Origin: an uncultured Muribaculaceae bacterium
GTDB taxonomy: Bacteria > Bacteroidota > Bacteroidia > Bacteroidales > Muribaculaceae
Reading direction: 5' to 3'
Length of the DNA: 62,780 nt
NCBI GenBank assembly: GCA_949742535.1
Contig: CATJQX010000118.1
Coordinates: 1-62,780 of the forward strand
A model generated the notes under the pieces. That model did no database searches. It was not told where the DNA came from and worked only from the letters and a program-made list of their open reading frames with translations. Shown piece by piece: positions 38,156-52,304 of the stretch. A program made the translations under genes and the position numbers. Each line of letters begins with the position of its first letter. Within the stretch, counting starts at the first letter, position 1.

Positions 38156-38929
38156 TCATTCAGTTTTGTCGGTGTCTTTGATATCGCCGAGAGGATAGTG
38201 GGCGAACATGTTTTCTTCCATCCATTTGTTGGATTTCTCGGGGCTCATCTTCCATCCCGACGAGCAAGTGCCCACGATTTCCACAAACGAAGTGCCTTTC
38301 TTGGCGCGCGCGTTCAGGAAAGCCTTGCGTATGGCGGCTTTTGCCTTTCGCACGGCAGCGGTAGTGTGCACAGCCTGGCGTGTCACGTAGCAGGTGCCGT
38401 CGAGGATGCTCACCACATTGCCGACGCGCAACGGGAAACCGTTGAGATCCACGCGGCGTCCGTAAGGTGTCGTGGCGGTCTTGGCACCCTCAAGCGTACA
38501 GGGAGACATCTGGCCTCCCGTCATGCCGTAGATGCCGTTGTTGATCATTATGATCACGATATTCTCACCGCGGGTGCAGGCGTGGATGGTCTCGGCGGTG
38601 CCGATGGCGGCGAGGTCGCCGTCACCCTGGTAGGTGAACACCACCTTGTCGGGGTTGAGGCGGCTGACGGCAGTGGCCAACGCGGGTGCACGCCCGTGGG
38701 CGGCCTCCACCCAGTCGCAGTCGATGTAATTGTAAGCGAACACCGCGCAACCTACCGGAGCGATGCCGATGGCGTGCTCCTCGAGGCCAAGTTCGTCGAT
38801 AACCTCGGCAACGATTTTGTGTACTACACCGTGGGAACATCCAGGGCAGTAATGCATTATATTGTCGTCAAGCAGGCGCGGACGTGAATATACCTTGTTT
38901 TCAGGCTTGATTATATCTTCGCGTTTCAT
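38156..38929 (-). CDS. 2-oxoacid:acceptor oxidoreductase TPP-binding beta subunit
   Basis: YCPGCSHG, AHGRAPALATAVSRLNPDKVVFTYQGDGDLAAIG. Confidence 0.95.
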   Translation of the reverse strand: MKREDIIKPENKVYSRPRLLDDNIMHYCPGCSHGVVHKIVAEVIDELGLEEHAIGIAPVGCAVFAYNYIDCDWVEAAHGRAPALATAVSRLNPDKVVFTYQGDGDLAAIGTAETIHACTRGENIVIIMINNGIYGMTGGQMSPCTLEGAKTATTPYGRRVDLNGFPLRVGNVVSILDGTCYVTRQAVHTTAAVRKAKAAIRKAFLNARAKKGTSFVEIVGTCSSGWKMSPEKSNKWMEENMFAHYPLGDIKDTDKTE

Positions 38930-38940
38930 GCTGTGAAAGT

Positions 38941-40026
38941 CTACTTGTTAATGAAATCTTTTTTCAGTGCGTCGAGCACCTCCTGTGGATTCGGCACGAT
39001 ACCGCCCATGCGTCCGAAATGGCATACGGGCACACGGTCGCTCACCGCCAGACGCACATCCTCTATCATCTGGCCGGCGTTGATCTCCACACAGAGTATG
39101 CCCTTGACATTGCGGGCAGCCTCGCGGATAGCGTCGAATGGGAACGGCCAAAGAGTGATCGGACGGACAAGGCCAATCTTAATCCCCTCCTTGCGTGCAT
39201 CCTCAATGGCTTTGAGGCAGATGCGGGCTATGGAACCGAAAGCCACGATAAGATAGTCGGCATCCTCGGTGTAGCGGGCTTCGTAACGCACCTCGTTCTT
39301 CTCTATCTCGCGGTAAGTGCGCTGGAAACGCTCGTTGTTTTTCTCCATCACGGCGGAGTCAAGTTCCAGAGATGTGACCACATTGCGTTTGCGGCTGCCT
39401 TCGCGGCCTGTAACTGCCCACGGGCACTGCTCCTTGATCTGCTCTGCGGTGCGGCGTGGACGCTGCGGTGGAAGCACCACTTTTTCCATCATCTGGCCTA
39501 CAATGCCATCGGCGAGAATCATTGAGGGGGTACGGTATTTGAAAGCGAGATCAAACCCGAGCGCAACGAAATCGGCCATCTCCTGCACGGTAGAGGGCGC
39601 GAGGACAATCAAGTGGTAGTCTCCGTGGCCACCGCCTTTGGTAGCCTGGAAATAATCGCTCTGCGATGGGTGGATGGTGCCGAGACCGGGACCTCCGCGC
39701 ATCACATTCACGATGAGTGCCGGCAACTCAGACGCCGCCAGATATGAGATACCTTCCTGCATGAGGCTCACGCCGGGCGACGAACTGGAGGTCATCACGG
39801 CTTTACCTGTGGCTGCCCCGCCATAAACCATGTTTATCGACGACACCTCGCTTTCAGCCTGGAGCACCACCATACCGGTGGTTTCCCACGGCATAAGCGC
39901 CTCAAGTGTTTCAAGCACTTCACTCTGGGGGGTGATGGGGTATCCGAAGTAGCCGTCGGCGCCGTAGCGTATCGCGGCATGGGCTATGGCCTCGTTGCCC
40001 TTCATCAATTTTATTTCATCTTTCAT
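38941..40026 (-). CDS. vorB: 2-oxoacid:acceptor oxidoreductase alpha subunit (3-methyl-2-oxobutanoate dehydrogenase VorB-like)
   Basis: GNEAIAHAAIRYGADGYFGYPITPQSEVLE; TSSSSPGVSLMQEGISYLA. Confidence 0.92.
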   Translation of the reverse strand: MKDEIKLMKGNEAIAHAAIRYGADGYFGYPITPQSEVLETLEALMPWETTGMVVLQAESEVSSINMVYGGAATGKAVMTSSSSPGVSLMQEGISYLAASELPALIVNVMRGGPGLGTIHPSQSDYFQATKGGGHGDYHLIVLAPSTVQEMADFVALGFDLAFKYRTPSMILADGIVGQMMEKVVLPPQRPRRTAEQIKEQCPWAVTGREGSRKRNVVTSLELDSAVMEKNNERFQRTYREIEKNEVRYEARYTEDADYLIVAFGSIARICLKAIEDARKEGIKIGLVRPITLWPFPFDAIREAARNVKGILCVEINAGQMIEDVRLAVSDRVPVCHFGRMGGIVPNPQEVLDALKKDFINK

Positions 40027-40090
40027 ATCATGAAGAAGTTGAGAAGTTTAAAAGAAATTTAGAGGTGGAAGATCCTAAACCCGTTACGGC

Positions 40091-40321
40091 TCATTTCACT
40101 ATCACCTTGTACACTTCGATGCACGCATCGGGGCACACCATGGCGCAGGCGGCGCACCCTATGCAGGCTTCTTCTTTCGCAGGATAGGCGAAATGATAGC
40201 CCCTGTCGTTCACCTCCTTTGGCTGGAGGGCCAGCACGTCGCATGGACATGCCACCACGCAAAGGTCACACCCCTTGCATCGTTCTCTCTCAATAGTTAC
40301 TGCACCGTGAATCTTAGCCAT
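40091..40321 (-). CDS. 2x[4Fe-4S] ferredoxin-like subunit of the oxidoreductase
   Basis: CKGCDLCVVACP and CIGCAACAMVCPDAC. Confidence 0.95.
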   Translation of the reverse strand: MAKIHGAVTIERERCKGCDLCVVACPCDVLALQPKEVNDRGYHFAYPAKEEACIGCAACAMVCPDACIEVYKVIVK

Positions 40322-40630
40322 GTCAGTAAAAAGATTGGTTTTTCCGGTTATATAATCTTAATCACGTAAAATGCGACAGATGGTTTTCCACAAATACTGG
40401 AATAGTAGCGGGAAAGCCGCGTCGCTTTCCGAATCACAAAGTTAGCATTTATTTTTTTCTTTGCAACATTTTTAAAATTTTTATAGCGAAATTTTTACAA
40501 ACCGCCAATCAATGCCCTCTGTGGGGATGTATGTACCCCTATTTCATAACATTTATATCATTGTAATACACATCAGCCCCACCGGGCCATTACGCTACGG
40601 CACACAATATTTAAAAGGATTTTGCGAAAA

Positions 40631-40661
40631 TTTGCATCGCGGGAAATTTTTCGTAACTTCG
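40631..40661 (+). promoter_or_regulatory. sigma-ABfr-type promoter for CotH-like gene
   Basis: TTTG-N19-TAACTTCG. Confidence 0.65.
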
Positions 40662-40751
40662 CAGTTACAATCAAGTCACATGACAACGTCATGCCATTTT
40701 TTTTGGAACTGACTGACCAGAATTAAAACAAGTATAAACTAAACCGTTACC

Positions 40752-42713
40752 ATGAAGAAACTGTTACTACTGCTTTTCTCTACCGCGGCACTCACCTCTG
40801 TCGGCGCGGAGAAACTCACCGGAACCCCTATCGGCACCCAGAAGTGCGTAGACTATGCCACAGGGCAGGAGTCCACGACCATACATACCGTAGAAACATT
40901 GTTTGACGGCGATTTCGACACCTATTTCGCCACTTTCGAGCGCTCCTACACATGGGGAGGACTTGATCTGGGCACTCCGCACGTCATAGAACGTGTGGGA
41001 TGGGCACCGCGCAACGACTACTGGGAAGGTGAGGCACGCGTGAAAATGGCCGTGATACAGGGAGCGAACTCACCAGACTGGCTTGATGCCGTGCCTCTGT
41101 ACATCATCACCGAGAAAGGCACCGTAAACCAGATGAGCTACGGAGATGTGAACTGCTCCAAAGGATTCAGATACGTGCGCTACGTTAGCCCGTCGAACGT
41201 ACGATGCAATCTTGCAGAACTTGAGTTCTACGGCCATGAAGGGGAAGGCGACGAATCACATATGTTCCAGTTCTCCAACCTCCCCACTGTGGTGATAAAC
41301 ACTGTTGATTCACAGGAGCCTTACGACAAGGAGCACGATATCGTGTCAAACGTCATAATCCTCAACAACAACAGCTACGACACCGATGCCTCCGCAACCG
41401 TGCGTGAGCGCGGAAACTCGTCGCGCACACATCCCAAAAAGCCCTGGCGCATAAAATTCGATAAAAAACAGAATGTGCTTGACGCTCCCGCCAAAGCTAA
41501 AAAATGGACACTCATCAACAACCACAGCGACAAGACCCTTATGCGCAACATACTTGCGTTCGAGATCTCACGCCGCATGGGCATGGAATTCACCCCCTAC
41601 TGCCAGCCGGTGGATGTGGTGCTCAACGGCGAATTCAAGGGATGCTATCAGCTGTGCGACCAAGTGGAAGCCAAACCCGGACGTATCCCTGTAACCGAAA
41701 TGGAGGAGACCGATATCGAAGGGGAGGCACTTACCGGAGGATACCACTTCGAAATAGACTCGTATGCAGACCAGGAGCCTGCCGGCACATGGTTCTCCTC
41801 TGAAAGATCCGGCATACCGGTGACAGTGAAAAGCCCTGATGACGGAGGCACACCCGAACAGTTCGCATATATCTACAACTACTTCAGCCAGCTTGATAAA
41901 CTCGTATTCTCAAGAACTTTTTCCGACCCGGCCACAGGCTACCGCACAATGCTCGACTTGGACTCTTACCTGCGGTACTTCATATGCCAGGAGATAATCG
42001 GCAATGCAGACTGCGTATGGAGCGTGCATATGTACAAAGAGCGTGGCGACGACCTCATCCATGCCGGCCCGATATGGGACTCCGAACTGGCCTTCGACAA
42101 TGACAGCCGCGTATACCCGACAAACAATCTGAGGGAACTCGTATCGCTCAGCGGACGCGGACCTATTGCCAACGGCATGCTCAATTTCCATAAACGCATA
42201 TTCAATTCCGACAGCAAGGCAAAGGCACAGCGCTCACAGATATGGTCTATCGCACGCAACGAAAACGACCTCAACGGAGAGTCGCTCTGCGAGTACATTG
42301 ACAATTGGGCTGAACAGATGAAGACATCTGCCGACCTGAACTTCATGCGCTGGGATGTGCTTGGCAAGCATATCTTCACCAATCCCCGCGCCGAGCAGTC
42401 GTTCGAGGAAGCAGTGGAAAATCTAAAGACATACATCAAGGAGCGTATCCCCCGCCTTGACGAAGAATCGTTCCTTGACTACGACCCCGAGGCTGCATCC
42501 GTATTACTGCCGGAAGCTGACAAGGAGGTTGCCACTGAACCCGAGATCGTCATCTCAGGCGACCGTGTGGCTCTGGCCGACGGAGGCGCGTTGAGCATAT
42601 ACACCATCGACGGGCGCCTCTGCTTCAAAGGGAAAGGCACAAGCTCATCGCTCATGCCCGGCATCTATATCGTGCGCACCGAAGAAGGGGCATCTGCCAA
42701 ATTCTCCATCTGA
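40752..42713 (+). CDS. Secreted CotH-kinase-family protein with N-terminal discoidin-like domain and T9SS-like C-terminus
   Basis: VRERGNSSRTHPKKPWRIKFDKKQ, NNHSDKTLMRNILAFEISRRMGMEFTPYCQPVDVVLNGEFKGCYQL, GPIWDSELAFDND; C-term LSIYTIDGRLCFKG...LMPGIYIVRTEEGASAKFSI. Confidence 0.9.
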   Translation: MKKLLLLLFSTAALTSVGAEKLTGTPIGTQKCVDYATGQESTTIHTVETLFDGDFDTYFATFERSYTWGGLDLGTPHVIERVGWAPRNDYWEGEARVKMAVIQGANSPDWLDAVPLYIITEKGTVNQMSYGDVNCSKGFRYVRYVSPSNVRCNLAELEFYGHEGEGDESHMFQFSNLPTVVINTVDSQEPYDKEHDIVSNVIILNNNSYDTDASATVRERGNSSRTHPKKPWRIKFDKKQNVLDAPAKAKKWTLINNHSDKTLMRNILAFEISRRMGMEFTPYCQPVDVVLNGEFKGCYQLCDQVEAKPGRIPVTEMEETDIEGEALTGGYHFEIDSYADQEPAGTWFSSERSGIPVTVKSPDDGGTPEQFAYIYNYFSQLDKLVFSRTFSDPATGYRTMLDLDSYLRYFICQEIIGNADCVWSVHMYKERGDDLIHAGPIWDSELAFDNDSRVYPTNNLRELVSLSGRGPIANGMLNFHKRIFNSDSKAKAQRSQIWSIARNENDLNGESLCEYIDNWAEQMKTSADLNFMRWDVLGKHIFTNPRAEQSFEEAVENLKTYIKERIPRLDEESFLDYDPEAASVLLPEADKEVATEPEIVISGDRVALADGGALSIYTIDGRLCFKGKGTSSSLMPGIYIVRTEEGASAKFSI

Positions 42714-42751
42714 CCGTAACAGGTATAACACTTAATATTACAAATCAGTAA

Positions 42752-46411
<3,660 letters not shown>

Positions 46412-46437
46412 CACGACCACACACTCTTAAATAATCT

Positions 46438-46474
46438 ACCGGCGCAGATCCCACATAACGGAATCTGCGCCGGT
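46438..46474. terminator. Terminator downstream of GH2 gene
   Basis: ACCGGCGCAGAT...ATCTGCGCCGGT. Confidence 0.65.
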
Positions 46475-46573
46475 CTGCTATGTCATATCCATAATCCGCA
46501 CGACTTCTGTTGCCGTCCCCGCCGAGGCCCGGTCTCCATATTGCCGCCCGGTAGATATTACTGTCGGTAAATC

Positions 46574-47137
46574 TCACCTGTCGACAATGAGAGTGAGCAC
46601 GCCGGAAGGATCGTAGCATACCTGACGGAACACCGGATCAGCCACATCAAGACTGTAACCGGCCGAATCATGGTGCACACCCTCCACACTGTTCTTGAAA
46701 CCGTTGTGTTCAAGCAGATGGAACAGCTTGCCGGGCACCACGGCTTTCAGCAACACCGGCGCGAGGGAATAATTCCGGGGAGCGGTGATGTCCACCAGCT
46801 GTCCTTTGGAATTGAATTCCATCTCTATGCCGTCGGCAAGCGCTATCTGAAAATCGCCCGATGTGAAGGTTTTCTCGCATTTTACCACGGCATGCCCGTC
46901 GCAATGCTTCTGGAGAAACTTACGTGCCTTTGACGGGAGGCTCGAGTAATCCACACCTCCGGAAACCACAGGACCCACGCCTGATAATCCCATAGGTATC
47001 TCCTCCGCGCCCGCACGTGGCGCAATGTATTCATATGCCGCATTATCCTGCGCTGAGAGATGAATGCAAAATGCAGATGACAATATCAATGCCACAACCC
47101 CGATGTAGTGCCTGAATTCCATAATCTTTTTCATCAC
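46574..47137 (-). CDS. Exported PepSY-like (DUF2874-type) protein
   Basis: Signal peptide; SLPSKARKFLQKHCDGHAVVKCEKTFTSGDFQIALADGIEMEFNSKGQLVDI. Confidence 0.8.
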   Translation of the reverse strand: MMKKIMEFRHYIGVVALILSSAFCIHLSAQDNAAYEYIAPRAGAEEIPMGLSGVGPVVSGGVDYSSLPSKARKFLQKHCDGHAVVKCEKTFTSGDFQIALADGIEMEFNSKGQLVDITAPRNYSLAPVLLKAVVPGKLFHLLEHNGFKNSVEGVHHDSAGYSLDVADPVFRQVCYDPSGVLTLIVDR

Positions 47138-47358
47138 CTCGATTTTTTGATGAATAAATGCTCACAATTCCCCCTGTCCGTATGGCAGGGATTTTTTCAG
47201 GCGGAATATATATGAAAGAGTGTTGTCATACATATACTTCCGTCTGTAATTGAAACATGTTTGTAATATCAAATGTTCACCGCATCATCATGCTCGAGAC
47301 GCCTTGTCGCATGGAGGGAATATAGCCACCGGAAATATGGCGTGTGAAAAGCGGCGCG

Positions 47359-50300
47359 CTATATCTTCCCTGCCACGTTTACAGTATCGGCACCATACTC
47401 GCGACTTCTGTTCTCGGCGAACAGACGACGCTCGGTTTCAGAGGGAATGCGCCTGTTTGTGCTGCCGTTGCGCACGAACATATTGCCGTCAGTCATCGCC
47501 ACAGCCGTTGCCGACGGTTTTACCGAAACAATGAAAATCCATTTGCCATTGACACAATCGAAATCGCCACGGATATGCTCGGCGCTGAGATTCACCCCGC
47601 GGTTCGTGCTTCCGAAATGCCGCGTGACACCGTTGGCGAAATGCACCCTGAACTTATCCTGCACATCCACTATGTCATAGTCCTCGAAACTGTCGTTCAG
47701 ATACCTGAAATCCTCATGCAGTCCGGAAATATCGCCGTTGTCGCGCACACCGATGTAGATGGTGCCTCCCGCCGTATTGAGAAATCCGCAGATCTCCTCC
47801 ATAATCTCGGCCACCTGCCGTGTCTCGTCGGCATGCATGCGGGCACCGGCAGGATATATCAGTGATGTCTTAAGCTCCACTACATCGCTTTCGTGCGGTA
47901 TCACGGCATCAGTAGAAGCGGGGCGCAGATTCAGTGTCCTGAAAATCTCCTTTTTCAGATTCCTGCGCTCGGTATCTGTCTGATGTATTCCCTGCAAGAG
48001 ATTGTAAGCCAGAACCTGACGTGCAAGAGAGACCAGTGACAGCGTCTCCGACCGCAACGCCACATCGTGCAGGTACTCACACTCGTCCCACGGCATTCCG
48101 AGCAGGGAAAGCACTTTCAGCTGCACCATGAGATGGTTCACAGCCGGATCCATCCCCTGGTTTTCCACTTTTGCCGACAGATCCCTCACCTTCGCCGCAT
48201 CGACACGGCCGGTGTCGGCAAAATCAGAAATAGCCTTTATAAGATCCATGCGCAACACGAAATTGCGCTCCGCCACGGCATCCGATACCATTACGGCGAG
48301 AATATGGGCGACAGCTATATACCCATAGGTGACAGCCTGATTCTCGGGATGAAGCTGTGACAGGCAATCCACGAGTCGTATAACCTCATTTATATCCTCG
48401 TTGTCAAGGAACATATCGGCTTCACGCATGTCAGTCTCAACTATTTCACCGTCGGCACTGACATATGTGTTACCCTCGGCATAATCATACAGGAGGTGGT
48501 TCATCGCCTGCTCGCAATAATCCGACTGTTTCTCACAGGCCTCGAGCACTTTCGAAAGAGATGCATTGACGATGATGTTTGTGTCGGGCTTGCTTCTGTC
48601 ACGTTCCGCGAAATTGATGGTGAATTCAACGACCGTCGATTTTGACAATCCAGGGAACTCCTGCTTAGGTATGGAAAACGTAAAGCCGTCATCAGCAAGG
48701 CCAAGGTAGAACTTCGCATTACGCTCTGTATCGGTAATTATCCCTTGCAACGTCTCCCCGTTGTTTTTGAACCGGTTGGCCGTTTCGTAAATGAACGTTG
48801 ACAGCCGCGAGCGCATGCTGAAACGCAGTGTTTCGTCTTCCTCATCTATGCCGGTCACCTCAGCCTTGAGGAGCAGATACTCCCCTTCCTGAGCCATGAA
48901 GGTATAGTCATCGGCACTGACATGGTAACCGACTATATCAACGATGCCAATGACACCCTTCCCCTCATATATCGGATCTTCCACTACGCAATCGAACTCC
49001 GGAGGGAAACTATCGGCCCTGCGTCCGGTTACCCTCACAGTCACCTCGTCACCAATAGCCGGCAACTGCTTCCGGGAAGCCACATGCCGCTCACGCACAT
49101 CCTTTTCAAGAAGAGCGGTCAAAGTCTCTTTCCACATGCGGCGTATGCGCCCCATATTGTGTTCATCAGAGCTTATACGCTCTTCAAGCCTGCCCGGAAG
49201 AAGGATCTGTATATCCCTGTCCGGGAAAAATTTCGCAGGGAGTACATTGCGCGACTTAGACGGATTATCCGAACGGCTGATCACGATATCGGAGTCGACC
49301 ATACGCAGGCTTATGCCACCGCCGTCGAACACGGCCGATACCATTGCGCCCTCCCCTTCCGTGTCGGCCGTGAGGCGGGTGGTACACAACATGGTGATGT
49401 TTTCCAGATCTCCCCATGAGAATTCCAGGCGGCTGTCGCAGCGGTCAAGAAGCGAGTCAAATGCCTTTTTGATAAGACGCCGCGAATTTGTCACATTACC
49501 TTTGTTGAAAAGCGAGGCATACCGGTAAAGCATGGCGCGGTAAAGCCCCCACCGGGGAAAATCTATATCGGTAGTCAGCAGCAGCTGCATGGCGATGGCT
49601 GTGACAAGTTCACGCAACGCACTGTTGTCGGCGTATCCTGAAAAACGGTTCTCGTTGCTGATGAATATGTCGAGCATCTCAATGAACGCCTGACTGAAAA
49701 GCTCCATGAAGCTCCGGTCGGCGTGTCGCGCGAGAATCACCTTGAAAATGTCATTTATGTATGTGCGCACCCACACCGGTTCTATTCCAAACAACGCCAT
49801 CACTATGCGCATCTTCCTCTCCGGCTGATATATGTAGCCGGTAGTGGAAAGACTGTCGACAACCGATACCACAAATTCCTCGGCAGTACCCTGCTCCTTG
49901 AGTGTAAGCGCTTCCACGTAGTCACCTGCATGGGTGATGGTTCGGGATATGCGCATGCGGGCGTCGGCGCGTTCCCTCTCCCCGAAATCGGTAAGATAAG
50001 GCGAATTTTCTATGAGCCGCGTACAGATTTCAATAAATGCCTCTATCAGCCTGACCTGGTTCGGGTAACGCATCGTCACCCATCCGGGCAGTTCATTCTC
50101 TACTATTTCAATAAGTGTGAGTACCCACCGCGGATTGCCCGCCCTGGCTTGAGTGAGCGCCGGCGCAAGGGCCTCGTTATTAAGAAAAATCCTCCTGAGC
50201 AACCTCGCTTCCGGCCGGTGTTTTATAACCAACCCGCTGATTTCTTCCGGAGTATAAACCGTAAGCAGTCTGTCGTTGCCATCATCAATAACTGTAAGTT

Positions 50301-50694
50301 TAAGATAACCAGGCTCAAATCCGTCAACCCGGCATTTGACCATGCTACCACGTTTTAAAGGCGCCGTCGCCGATGTGGGCATACGATGATTAATTCCTTC
50401 ATTATCATCTATTAAAGTCTGCATGCCGTTATATCGCTCGCTGAGCACCCGGAAAGTATAAATCTCTCCCTGGCGGTAAACCTGTGGAAGCACCCATTCG
50501 AGATCCTGCTTAAGCTGTCCTCCCTTATAAAAACATTGCAGTTCCCTGGGTGGAGCAACTTTCTGGAATTTGTATGCCTGTACCTGATAATTGTTTCCTT
50601 CATGCTCAACAGTAAGATAAGGACGGCCACGGTCTATAAGCACTCCCATCTCCACTACCGGGAGAGTATATTTCTGATTCTCAACAAATTCCAT
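47359..50694 (-). CDS. 1111-aa protein with C-terminal Schlafen AlbA_2-like domain and several putative OB/S1-like segments
   Basis: ESDVVELKTS...EEICGFLNTAGGTIYIGVRDNGDISGL is AlbA_2-like; GSMVKCRVDGFEPGYLKLTVID and GDEVTVRVTGRRADSFPPEFDCVVED look OB-like. Confidence 0.8.
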   Translation of the reverse strand: MEFVENQKYTLPVVEMGVLIDRGRPYLTVEHEGNNYQVQAYKFQKVAPPRELQCFYKGGQLKQDLEWVLPQVYRQGEIYTFRVLSERYNGMQTLIDDNEGINHRMPTSATAPLKRGSMVKCRVDGFEPGYLKLTVIDDGNDRLLTVYTPEEISGLVIKHRPEARLLRRIFLNNEALAPALTQARAGNPRWVLTLIEIVENELPGWVTMRYPNQVRLIEAFIEICTRLIENSPYLTDFGERERADARMRISRTITHAGDYVEALTLKEQGTAEEFVVSVVDSLSTTGYIYQPERKMRIVMALFGIEPVWVRTYINDIFKVILARHADRSFMELFSQAFIEMLDIFISNENRFSGYADNSALRELVTAIAMQLLLTTDIDFPRWGLYRAMLYRYASLFNKGNVTNSRRLIKKAFDSLLDRCDSRLEFSWGDLENITMLCTTRLTADTEGEGAMVSAVFDGGGISLRMVDSDIVISRSDNPSKSRNVLPAKFFPDRDIQILLPGRLEERISSDEHNMGRIRRMWKETLTALLEKDVRERHVASRKQLPAIGDEVTVRVTGRRADSFPPEFDCVVEDPIYEGKGVIGIVDIVGYHVSADDYTFMAQEGEYLLLKAEVTGIDEEDETLRFSMRSRLSTFIYETANRFKNNGETLQGIITDTERNAKFYLGLADDGFTFSIPKQEFPGLSKSTVVEFTINFAERDRSKPDTNIIVNASLSKVLEACEKQSDYCEQAMNHLLYDYAEGNTYVSADGEIVETDMREADMFLDNEDINEVIRLVDCLSQLHPENQAVTYGYIAVAHILAVMVSDAVAERNFVLRMDLIKAISDFADTGRVDAAKVRDLSAKVENQGMDPAVNHLMVQLKVLSLLGMPWDECEYLHDVALRSETLSLVSLARQVLAYNLLQGIHQTDTERRNLKKEIFRTLNLRPASTDAVIPHESDVVELKTSLIYPAGARMHADETRQVAEIMEEICGFLNTAGGTIYIGVRDNGDISGLHEDFRYLNDSFEDYDIVDVQDKFRVHFANGVTRHFGSTNRGVNLSAEHIRGDFDCVNGKWIFIVSVKPSATAVAMTDGNMFVRNGSTNRRIPSETERRLFAENRSREYGADTVNVAGKI

Positions 50695-50788
50695 ATAACA
50701 ATAATATTAGATAAACTGTAAAAAATATATATAATTCCAATCACCAGGCACTTGAACCGGACGCGCCTGCGGCTGAAGATAAATTAAA

Positions 50789-50841
50789 AGGCGGAACCCG
50801 CAAACAGGATTCTTGCAATCCCGGTACTTAGGGTTCCGCCT
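50789..50841 (-). terminator. Terminator downstream of aminotransferase gene
   Basis: AGGCGGAACCC...GGGTTCCGCCT, with TTTTAATTT on the minus strand. Confidence 0.8.
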
Positions 50842-50854
50842 GTATGATGATTTC

Positions 50855-52060
50855 CTAATGGTTCAGGGTATTGCCCGGATATTCGTCGAGGGCGTGCCGC
50901 AGGGTATCGATAGCCTCGCGCAGATCCTCACGGCTCAGCACATAAGCGATACGGACCTCGTCGCGTCCCATGCCGGGGGTGGTATAAAAGCCTGACGCGG
51001 GAGCCATAAATACCGTCTTCCCGTCGTGCGAGAATTCCTCGAGACACCACGCGCAGAACTTGTCGGCATCATCCACCGGCAGACGGGCCACCGTATAAAA
51101 GGCGCCCATAGGGATTGGGGAATATACACCGGGGATCTTGTTAAGTTCGTCGATCAGGAATTTGCGGCGGTCCACATACTCGTTGTATGTCTCAAGCATG
51201 TAATCTTTCGGAGTATCTATCGAAGCCTCCGCCACTATCTGGCCGAGCAGTGGCGGACTGAGGCGCGCCTGACAGAACTTCATCACATTTCCTTTCAGTT
51301 CCTTATGCTTTGTAATAAGGGCGCCAACACGTATACCACATTCGTTGTAGCGCTTCGAAACCGAATCTATAAGCACTACCTGCTCCTCTATGCCCGGCAG
51401 ATGGAAAGCCGATATGTAGGGCGCGCCGGTGTAGCAAAATTCACGGTATACCTCGTCGGAGAATAGGAAGAGATCATGTTTCTTCACCAGATCACGCAAC
51501 TGGAGCATCTCTTTCATCGAATAGAGATATCCCGTGGGGTTGTTGGGGTTGCAGATAAGGATGCCTTTTGTGCGCGGCGTGATAAGCTCCTCGAATTTTT
51601 CCAGAGGCGGTAGCGCGAATCCCTCGTCGATCGACGAGGGTATGGTTACGATTTTCGCCCCTGCCGATATTGCGAACGCCATATAATTGGCATATGCCGG
51701 TTCGGGCACAATGATCTCGTCGCCCGGATCCAGACATGCCATAAAGGCGAACAGCACCGCCTCGGACCCTCCGGTGGTGACGATAATATCATCCACATCC
51801 ACATCTATGTTATAGGTCTTGTAATAGCCACGCAGTTTTTTGCGCAGAGACAGCAGCCCTTCCGAGGGGCTGTATTCCAAAACCTTACGTTCAATGACCC
51901 GCACAGCCTCTATGCCTTGCGGCGGTGTGGGGATATCAGGCTGTCCGATATTCAGATGATATACCTTTATGCCGCGTTCCTTAGCCTTGTTGGCCAGAGG
52001 CACCAGACGGCGTATAGGGGAAGCGGGCATCTCTGTTCCCCGCTTTGATACTTGTGGCAT
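50855..52060 (-). CDS. Class I/II PLP aminotransferase
   Basis: LNIGQPDIPTP, NPNNPTGYLYS, SDEVYREF, DSVSKRYNECGIRVG. Confidence 0.94.
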   Translation of the reverse strand: MPQVSKRGTEMPASPIRRLVPLANKAKERGIKVYHLNIGQPDIPTPPQGIEAVRVIERKVLEYSPSEGLLSLRKKLRGYYKTYNIDVDVDDIIVTTGGSEAVLFAFMACLDPGDEIIVPEPAYANYMAFAISAGAKIVTIPSSIDEGFALPPLEKFEELITPRTKGILICNPNNPTGYLYSMKEMLQLRDLVKKHDLFLFSDEVYREFCYTGAPYISAFHLPGIEEQVVLIDSVSKRYNECGIRVGALITKHKELKGNVMKFCQARLSPPLLGQIVAEASIDTPKDYMLETYNEYVDRRKFLIDELNKIPGVYSPIPMGAFYTVARLPVDDADKFCAWCLEEFSHDGKTVFMAPASGFYTTPGMGRDEVRIAYVLSREDLREAIDTLRHALDEYPGNTLNH

Positions 52061-52240
52061 ATATTAGCTTGTTATTTTTTATAAAATAGATTCCTGTAAA
52101 ATCTATAAAAGCAGTGTAACGGATAAGTCAACCGACAAAATCGCTTAGGATCAACAAATTTACAATACTGATTGATTTCGTTGACTGGCTTAAGCATACA
52201 AAAGTACACATTAATTTGTAAATAGGAAAGAATAAAAAGA

Positions 52241-52277
52241 TCTCCGGGAAACAGATCCGTGATCCGTATCCCGGAGA
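52241..52277 (-). terminator. Terminator downstream of 1005-aa surface protein gene
   Basis: TCTCCGGGA...TCCCGGAGA followed by TCTTTTTATT on the minus strand. Confidence 0.8.
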
Positions 52278-52304
52278 CTATGCTGATGCAGCATAAAGGG
52301 AGGC

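Noticed and set aside
37616-40321. Four-gene 2-oxoacid:ferredoxin oxidoreductase operon as a novel system
   Set aside because: Standard VOR/KOR-type subunit set and order; widespread in anaerobes.
47190-47220. CCCTG-N9-CAGGG-ATTTTTT hairpin on the plus strand between the PepSY-like and Schlafen genes
   Set aside because: Short stem and no plus-strand transcript to terminate; could be chance or part of a minus-strand leader.
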